Assembly: GCA_021234155.1 (NCBI GenBank)
Contig: JAJEKV010000023.1
Coordinates: 4,669,945-4,733,944, forward strand
Source: Isoetes taiwanensis
Lineage: Eukaryota; Streptophyta; Lycopodiopsida; Isoetales; Isoetaceae
Direction: 5' to 3'
DNA: 64,000 bases
The number at the start of each line of letters is the position of its first letter. Position 1 is the stretch's first letter. Below, in pieces: positions 57,501-64,000 of this stretch. Position numbers and translations under genes: made by a program. Under the pieces are notes generated by a model. That model worked only from the letters and a program-made list of their open reading frames with translations, was not told the DNA's origin and made no database searches.

Positions 57501-60500
57501 GTGATCACATCAAGAATGATGGCAACAAAGATGTTCATGAATATATGAGTAGTAAGAACGAGTAATGATACAAAATAAAAAGGTGATCCAATTGGAAATC
57601 CACAATCATTTGTCTCAAATGTTGGACCGTTTACACAATTCGGTGGAGTAACCATGGCATCCGCCATAATACAAGACCAGTTGTCAGCCGTCGTAATCTG
57701 CATACACGTTGATTTATACAGCATCCATTAGTCTTTCTGAAAGGAAGAAGCTGCACATTTTCTATTAAGTTGCTCTGGATCTTTGACACATTATAGAGGC
57801 AAATACTATGCAAACTCCTACCAGCAAAGGTGGCAGCTAATTTTTCCCTCTAGGCTTTCCCTACAAATGCTAAACTCTGAACACCGTTTTAATCTTGGAT
57901 CACGTTGTGTTAGCATTTCAATTATTCCCAACAATTTCCTAATTTTGTTGGGTTTCATACTTAGAAGCTGTGTCGTATTCTTGCTGCTTTGCAGTAGATG
58001 CCTCATGGTTCCATTTCCATCAATGCATAGTGCACGTTTGACCATGCACCAACCTTGGGATATTCTCCTTGCACTAACAAAAAAAAGCCCCAGAATTCTA
58101 CTAGGAAGTTTCATCACGATATACTTTCCACAGGGAAGAGAGGCATGGTTTTCCAAAATAAGTATTAAAGATAATCAAAACCTTTGGCCACTTGCAGGTT
58201 TGTTGGAACTCCCCTTTCTGCAAAACATTTCCGAGGCTAATCAGTCAGACATTTAGAGAATCCTCGGAGATGTATGCCTCAAGATTGCGCTGTCTTCCTG
58301 TGACGTAATTCCTCCATGCTTTAAGGTTGCATCCACAGCTCCTCTGGAGCCTTCCCCATTTTGCATAAAACAAACAGCATGCTTGGCCCAGCTTGTGGAT
58401 GAAGGGAGGAGAATTCTGCGCTTGGGTGGTGGATACTACCAACATTATCAGCATAAACAAGATTGGGATACATTTCCAAATCTAACTCCAGTTCATCAAT
58501 GAACAAATCAAACCAAGTAGTCCATTTTTAACACCAATAGCGCACATTAATCTCATATGCCATCCCATTGAGGAGATACAGGAGATAAGTTCTAAAAGCC
58601 ACATAATCATCTACTGAAATGAAGTAAAGAATGGAATTTATGAAAGAAAGAAAGAACTATGAGCATTAGTCTAGCACATCTAACGCGTTTAGCATAAAGG
58701 AAAGAGCACATCTAAAGATGTCAGCATAATGAAAAGAGAAACAAACCTGCACAATTGTGCTGAACGAGAACAAAAAGTCCTTGAAATTGACGTAGTGATT
58801 TATGCAAGTCCCCTGCTTTAGATGAGCAAACATTTGGACACCAATTCCAGCAAAGATAAAAAGAAGAATTATTAGGAGCACCATGATGTCCCACAGTTGT
58901 GGTAGGCAGATAATCAAGGTCTTTAGAAGTACAACAGCCTGTGGAATATGGAAAATCAAGCAAAACGTCCGTGTTGCGACGGCAAAATGTTCAATGTCTG
59001 CACGTGATGATTTCTTCTCTGGAAACATTGTGACTGCAGCCATAATGGTCAGAAGAGATTCTAATAGGGTTGGGTAGTCTTTGATAAAAACATGTACCTG
59101 AAACGTAGCAAAACAGTTATCTCAGGGGCAATAAAGGTGAAATAAACAGAAGTCCAGTCCAGATCGTTACCTCGCTACCTAGAAGCTTCAACAACAACTC
59201 TGTCACATAGATGCAGATAAAAAGCGCATGCACTTTTTCTCTCTTTGCCGAATTACTACCTACACGATGAGTGGCCAGAAACACGTAGTGACTGAACAAT
59301 ACAACAATCATCACTTTGTGATAAATGTGGTGGTCCACAATGTAATGACACCACTTCCGCAAGAATCCCTTTGGTGGTTGAGAGCGTAGAAGTGGTCGTA
59401 AATGTTGGATCACACGATTTGTATCTCGCCATAGTTTTTGGCGTTCTGTCAAGAGCTTGGATCCAGATTGGACACCAAATTCACTAATGAAAACACCCAC
59501 GAATATTTTTATGATGAAAAATCCTCCAATGCAAATGAAGACAACAAAAAAGATTCCATTCATCGGGCTTGCATTCCTGGAAGGTTGGCTATCATACCCA
59601 GTAATATCCATTACAGGAAACATCCAGTTGTCTAACCAATTATCAAAGGTGGAACAGACGAACAACGATAACAATGCATTCCCTATATCGTCGAAATGGA
59701 AAGTTGGAGGTTGCCAAACACGTGGGACGAGAAGTGAAATGTCATTTATATATCTTCCAACACAGTGTGCTTGATCCTGAACACTTCCATCATTACATGA
59801 ATATTGCAAACCACGAAATAACTGAACGCCTATTGTCGCAAACACCCAAAACACACAGAATGTAAAGATCAGGAGATTTCCTACTGCAGGCATGGTAGCC
59901 AAAATTGTACCAAACAGAGATCTGAGTCCTTCAAACCGGCAAATCAATCTCATTGGGCGAAATGAGAGAAGGCTTCTCAATAAACGTCTTGTTGACTCTC
60001 CTGACTCAAAAAGGGTGAGGACATCTAACACGAGAATGAACACATCAATAAAATTATAGGGATCACCGAAGTAAGGATCACGAGTGAGGATTACTCCATG
60101 CCCAATAAGCTTCAGTATGACATCAATTCCAAATACCTGCATTTACACCAGCCAGATCATAATTATCTTTACGTTTAAGGAACGAAACAATCACATACAT
60201 GATATAATCTTACAATTGCAACAACTATATCTAGGCTCTGAATAGCTGTGGGTGCAAATGATGGTTGACCATTCGGACCCCTTGCTGAATATGTGAAAAT
60301 GCTTATGCCAATCCAGATCAATGAGAAATATGACCACCATTTACTATGTACCACGTCATAGCAAAATGTCTGAAAATAACTGTGTTCAGGAAAGAGGAAC
60401 ATCACACGCCCAGAGAGATACCATGGGACTTCCTTTATGCTCAAACTTTTCTCGAACTCATCAAATTCTTCCAATTGAAAGGAGGGTCGAGCCCTCTGCT

Positions 60501-63500
60501 CTTGATGAGACAGGCTTCTTGTATGAAATGACTTCTGTTTCCTCTCCTCTGCCAGAGCTAGAACAGCTTTCTCTAAAACTGTTTTAGATGCCCGTCTTTG
60601 ACTTGTAACCAGTTTAGGAGAGAAACCTGCAGTTTGAAGCACCTGTGAGGCTCTTCTTCCTGGCCTGGTAGGCGGTGGTTCTTCCAATGGAGACGGATTC
60701 TCTTCATTCAAACTTTTAGGCTCCGCATCAACTAAGTCTGGGAGCTTTACCTTTTTAGTGATGGCTTGAGGAGCAACAGCACCAGGAATCTCACTGCTTC
60801 CAGGTAGAAGCCCGCTACTTTCAGCTGGAATCTCTTTGCTTCCAGATAGAATCTGGTTGCTTCCAGCTGCTATTTCGCAGGTTCCCGCTGGAATCCCAAT
60901 GCTTTCTTTGGTACCAGTAGGTTGGATCAAATCAACCTGCTCTTGCTGAGATTGTTTGCTTGATGGCTCTTCCTTCTTTGGAGTTATTCTGCTCACTTTC
61001 ATTGTGATATATCTCTGGGCCATACTTTTTGTGTTTTTTACACTCACTAGTCCTTTTTTCATACTGGTCAGTCCAGAGTGTGCACCTTCTATTGCCCGAA
61101 CCACCCAGCTACCTTTACGTGTTACAAATCTTGTCTCTAACCTCTTAAGCTCCTTGAGATGCTCCACCTATATGGAAACTATGATCAAATAACTTACACA
61201 GAGAGAGAAGAAACTGAGAGAAGAAACTAAGTGACAAGGTAATACCTTTTGCATAAGCTTTTTCTCTCTGTCTGTTAGCTCATTCTTTTCTAGGATGACT
61301 GCAGTGAGAAGGTTCAACACAACATAACTTGCTAAGCAAAAGTAAAAGACGTAAACGTAGGGAGCTATCCACCTGAATTTATGCATGTATACAAAAAGTT
61401 AAAATACTAAATAAGTCTTGAGTATATATATGTACATGTGTCTTTTACGTGACAAACAAATATAACAAGAAATGAAGATAGAAACTTAAGCAAACATTGT
61501 CAGTGCTACAGAGACTAATTGAGTGCAGAAAAATGAAGGATTGGATAGAATGAAGAAATGTCAGATTGTGGAGGAATGTGTGTAATAAGCGCCACAGCTT
61601 ATTCCAATAGAAACTGACCAAACTGAAGTGTTGCCCATTGCAAGCACTCAAGAATGACAGGAAAATGAAGGATTAGATAGGATGAATACAAGCTACTACT
61701 TCAGTTCTATTGGACTAAGTCTTGACCAATATTAAATGTCAGATTGTGAAGGAATGCGTGTAATAAGCGCCGCACATTGTTTAAATATAATCTGACCAAA
61801 CTGATATGAAATAAACTTTGGCTGCAGTGTTGTAATAATCACTCCACACACTTTGCAAGCATTCAAGATGGATTCGAGGCTACAGTAACCTCGGCAGCAG
61901 AAACCAAGTTCACTAACTGCCCACACTATAGTTTGAAGCTGGCCAATTGGGCTTGACTACATAGAAACAAAATGTTAAACTAGCTTCATGAACAATTTCA
62001 CGAGTCAATCACAAGAAAATAAAAATTCAACGTACTTTAATGTCAAAGGAAACTAGAACTAAGGACGATTTAACCCAAGAATCAAGATCAATACTTATTT
62101 GGTATTCCTGGCCGCATAGACCACCACATTTGATTTGGCCAACTTTCTGCAGTAGCCACGCTAAACCATAATAGCATAGTTGTAAGCATTCCATCATGGT
62201 TGGAACGCGGATAGCCTTCTGGATAATTGTCATAGCTTCCACTCCATAGTTCCATGCTAATGATGGAGAAGACCATTATCACAAGCACAAAAAAGAAGTA
62301 TACACTTGCCAAAGCATGCACACTTGATAAGCAATGGACCTGCAGTAAATGCATACAGACTATTATACAGTAGGTGCAAACATGCTCAACAAATAAAACT
62401 AACCACTACAGACGGACTATTTGTTGCTTTCTTTTTCGAAGGATAGAACAGCCGAAGCACCCGACCTCCCGATACATTAGGATAAAGACGTGTCATCAAT
62501 GAACCCATTGATACAAGTATCAAGACGATATCCCACAGATTTATACCTGTAACAATTGCTCTTCTTGTGTAAGAACATTTATAGTTTAACTAGTTAAAAA
62601 TATCTCACCGTCCGCAAGAAAGTCCGTGAGTCCTGCTGCAAGGAAGCGAATAACCATCTCAACAGAAAAAAGTATGAGCATTAAGGCTTCTACGCCATCT
62701 GCCAACTTGAATCAAGGAAAATTGCACAATTGTGGTTGCATTTCTATTAGCCTAAATCAACTATTAGAAGGGATACAAAGAGTATATAAGAGTGCATTTG
62801 ACATATATTCACTGAATAATGACAAAGCCACGAGATTCGCAACCACAGAGAGATTTACAAGGTAATCAAATAGACGACTTTCGACAAGGTATCTTGCTTT
62901 TAACCTTGAAGTTTTGAGGACAGATGCACCATAATGAAAGCTCTTGGTAAACTTCCGTGACAGTTTGTTAGATGACTGTGGTGTCTTGGACTTGAATGAG
63001 GTTGCAAGGGCATGAAGAGAGGATTGGCCATGTTTCATTGCTTTGGATGCACCCATGGATACAGCTTTCGATGCATTTCTGTATATCTGACTGTACTTTT
63101 GTAGTAGACGCTGATTCCAACTTCCTTCTTCAGTTTCTTTAATAAGCACATCCTTGACAGCGTTTACCATCACTGTAGCTTTAGCAAAAGAAACCTCAGT
63201 TTCACGTTTGCTTTTTAGCAGAATCTGAAAATCAAAAGAACAAACAAAAACTTGATAAACTGCAGGTGATACACCAACACAATGCACAAAAGAGAATTAT
63301 TGCTGCAAATATGTTAATTGTATTACAAGAAACCCAACAAAGCAAAGGCGTGTTAATAAATGGACTCCTGCTTTTTCCAATAAAACAGTTGATTATGAAC
63401 ATTATATTGATCAACAAACCAGATTTGTTTCTCAAGCCGCTTGGTTTCTCCACAACATAAAATCCGTCATCTTTTTTTGATCAACAAGTCGTACATGAAA

Positions 63501-63990
63501 AAGCAGAAAGGATTCTCCTTTCATTCTCTCTCCTCAAAAAGTAATTGATATCTACTCTACGCAAATATTTGTTTGGAAGATAGCAATAGATTTCTCGATA
63601 TATTACATATGGCAATAGAGCCAATTGCATGAGAATTTGAAAGCTTGTGCAAGCCGTGCTCAGATAGTTGAGCCAACATCTTGGCTCAGGATCGCATTTT
63701 GGATGAGCATCATGAAACACTACTTAAGCCTTCTATGAGATCAATGTATTATAACCAAAAATACAAAATAGAACTATAATAAGACCAAACTAGCAGCCAA
63801 TACCCCTTCAAACACCACCTATTTATGAGAGTTCTGATGCTCATGTAATAAAACTTTAGGGCACTTATAATAGAAGTATCTCTTACCCGATGCTCCTGTC
63901 TTACTCGCAAGAAAGTTCCACTAATTCCAGCAATGAAGACATTTATCAGAAAGTATGTCCCAAACATACATAAACTGATGAAATATGCAT
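54313..63990 (-). CDS. Four-domain voltage-gated cation channel, Cav-like (partial)
   Basis: The pore-forming alpha subunit of a membrane Ca2+/cation channel; the 5' part lies beyond the right edge. Thirteen exons: 63990-63887, 63224-62813, 62698-62609, 62546-62404, 62339-62095, 61372-61246, 61167-60214, 60136-59171, 59097-58747, 57697-57411, 57345-57253, 54782-54677, 54507-54313. All introns are GT-AG and all phases agree, giving about 1,356 residues. Order: domain I S6; I-II linker; domain II (S1-S6); a 230-residue II-III linker; domain III; short III-IV linker with LTERQKLW; domain IV; EF-hand-like segment; IQ motif. Pore residues are E (II), D (III), D (IV). Length and order fit Cav/Nav/NALCN-type channels; EDD plus EF-hand and IQ favour Cav. 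It is the only intact-looking host gene in the window. The least certain junction is exon 2-3 (donor A|GTGAAT). Confidence 0.9.
54677..54782 (-). CDS. Channel exon: pre-IQ segment
   Basis: [20 protein letters not shown] and [15 protein letters not shown], aligned with the region between EF-hand and IQ in Cav C-termini. Acceptor aaatacag, donor gtaagt. It is separated from the previous exon by a 2.5-kb intron. Confidence 0.8.
55250..56385 (-). mobile_element. LINE fragment inside channel intron
   Basis: The minus strand reads [18 protein letters not shown] near 56200-56270, and AGWKALYAM in another frame. These are the same post-RT blocks as at 31.4 kb. The left end carries tagaatagaatagaatag (about 55247-55264), a simple-repeat 3' tail typical of some LINE families. 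A 58-bp internal duplication (gcgaggcgatgtgcacccg...) spans 55683-55800. It lies in the 2.5-kb intron (54783-57252), in the same orientation as the gene. Confidence 0.6.
57253..57345 (-). CDS. Channel exon: EF-hand second half
   Basis: [20 protein letters not shown] and [10 protein letters not shown] continue the EF-hand region (D-P-x-S-T-G-Y-I resembles the D-P-x-x-x-G-x-I loop of Cav channels). Phases match exons on both sides. Confidence 0.85.
57411..57697 (-). CDS. Channel exon: domain IV pore, S6, EF-hand start
   Basis: Begins in the filter (ITTADNW, selectivity Asp at 57683-57685). Two Cys-containing turret segments follow (PPNCVNG and NDCGFPIG), then S6 [20 protein letters not shown] and IILDVITFG. 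The end, [18 protein letters not shown] and AAKEFDP, is the first half of the Cav EF-hand-like fold. Confidence 0.9.
58747..59097 (-). CDS. Channel exon: domain IV S3-S5
   Basis: The S4 region ([20 protein letters not shown]) has hardly any ladder of positive charges. S5 is [20 protein letters not shown]. The P-loop starts with [16 protein letters not shown]. Confidence 0.85.
59171..60136 (-). CDS. Channel exon: domain III S2 to domain IV S2
   Basis: 322 codons. IIIS4 [20 protein letters not shown] is the strongest voltage sensor in the protein. The P-loop [15 protein letters not shown] has the selectivity Asp at 59642-59644. IIIS6 reads [12 protein letters not shown], with Lys where the family has Asn (59507-59509). 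The III-IV linker carries [11 protein letters not shown]1 ([16 protein letters not shown]) and IVS2 ([20 protein letters not shown]) follow. Confidence 0.9.
60214..61167 (-). CDS. Channel exon: II-III linker and domain III S1
   Basis: 318 codons. About 260 residues of hydrophilic linker, including a short imperfect repeat of GSxEIPxGS-type units (about 60790-60930 in the DNA) and several Ser/Arg-rich candidate phosphorylation sites, followed by [19 protein letters not shown] (IIIS1) and the first part of S2 (SLDIVVAI). Confidence 0.9.
61246..61372 (-). CDS. Channel exon: domain II S6
   Basis: [20 protein letters not shown] and [21 protein letters not shown]6 with the conserved Asn, then the start of the II-III linker. 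Confidence 0.9.
62095..62339 (-). CDS. Channel exon: domain II S5 and pore
   Basis: S5 ([20 protein letters not shown]) and the P-loop [15 protein letters not shown]. The selectivity Glu is encoded at 62145-62147 (T-A-E-S-W, aligned with T-x-E-x-W of Cav pores). Confidence 0.9.
62404..62546 (-). CDS. Channel exon: domain II S3-S4
   Basis: [17 protein letters not shown] is S3. [14 protein letters not shown] is a weak S4 with two Arg and a Lys cluster instead of a regular R-x-x-R ladder. Acceptor attgttacag, donor gttagt. Confidence 0.85.
62609..62698 (-). CDS. Channel exon: domain II S2
   Basis: Reads [20 protein letters not shown] and [10 protein letters not shown]: an S2 helix with the conserved acidic residue (E in SVEM) that usually pairs with S4 charges. 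Acceptor aagttggcag, donor gtgaga. Confidence 0.85.
62813..63224 (-). CDS. Channel exon: I-II linker and domain II S1
   Basis: Acceptor gattttcag. A basic cytoplasmic linker of about 110 residues (Lys/Ser-rich), then [20 protein letters not shown], the IIS1 helix. The donor is taken as TTCA|GTGAAT because it restores phase with the next exon; the S1-S2 loop is then very short. Confidence 0.8.
63887..63990 (-). CDS. Channel exon: domain I S6
   Basis: After the acceptor tctattgcag at the window edge, 34 codons read [20 protein letters not shown] and [14 protein letters not shown]. This matches IS6 of Cav channels (N-x-x-x-A/G-x-x-S-G-x-F). Donor gtaaga. The domain I pore lies in earlier exons, outside the window. 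Confidence 0.85.
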
Positions 63991-64000
63991 CTGCAATAGA

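Noticed and set aside
60321-60587. Plus-strand ORFs opposite the channel exons (also 59438-59865, 60956-61192, 62626-62865)
   Set aside because: Shadows of the channel exons in antisense frames.
54313-63990. Alternative reading as an Nav or NALCN channel
   Set aside because: Pore residues D (III) and D (IV) do not fit DEKA or the Lys-containing NALCN filters, and EF-hand plus IQ order fits Cav. The missing domain I keeps this slightly open.
1-64000. CRISPR arrays, bacterial operons, Shine-Dalgarno sites
   Set aside because: No regularly spaced repeats of that type; introns, LTR elements and a poly(A)-tailed LINE show a eukaryotic nuclear sequence.

Overview
The window looks like nuclear DNA of a land plant or close streptophyte relative. 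It carries plant-type Ty1/copia, Ty3/gypsy and LINE retroelements, Helitron 3' ends, a hAT-like remnant and fragments of PLS-type pentatricopeptide-repeat genes. Almost everything left of 54 kb is transposon-derived and broken by stops and frameshifts. One substantial host gene is supported: the 3' three quarters of a four-domain voltage-gated cation channel on the minus strand (54313-63990, continuing past the right edge). Flowering plants are generally described as lacking this family, whereas green algae keep it. A seed-free plant with swimming sperm is therefore my best guess (inference).

Layout. 1-4.2 kb: plus-strand retroelement remnant with a long coiled-coil ORF, a polypurine tract and an LTR-like end. 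4.2-11.8 kb: decayed L1-type LINE on the minus strand (32-base poly-T, zinc-finger RVT, RT, endonuclease, ORF1). 11.9-14.0 kb: minus-strand Ty3/gypsy gag-protease fragment. 15.1-26.5 kb: complete but apparently non-coding LTR element (LARD-like), with 1.6-kb LTRs, PBS, PPT and a TGTAT target duplication, which splits a minus-strand locus. 26.6-28.3 kb: an unidentified minus-strand ORF, two nearly identical GC-rich 60-mers, and a divergent histone H3 ORF with CENH3-like substitutions. 28.4-36 kb: AT-rich and repeat-rich DNA, a purine-only tract, tandem repeats, recurring TTTCTCGAC hairpins and LINE fragments. 36-37.3 kb: hAT-like and PPR fragments. 37.4-44.2 kb: two copia copies in tandem sharing one LTR. 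44.2-54.3 kb: no intact gene; it holds duplicated exon-like segments, a 30-residue-repeat ORF, three Helitron 3' termini, a foldback element and a PPR fragment. 54.3-64 kb: the channel gene.

The channel is the main result. Thirteen exons joined by GT-AG introns keep one frame and encode about 1,356 residues: S6 of domain I, complete domains II, III and IV, an EF-hand-like segment and a C-terminal IQ motif. The pore residues of domains II, III and IV are E, D, D, the pattern of animal T-type Cav3 channels (EEDD). Domain I's pore lies outside the window. Voltage-sensor charge is concentrated in domain III and nearly absent in domain IV.

The channel reading rests on exon phase and motif recognition. 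The transposon calls rest on direct repeats and protein motifs read by eye. No database search was possible.
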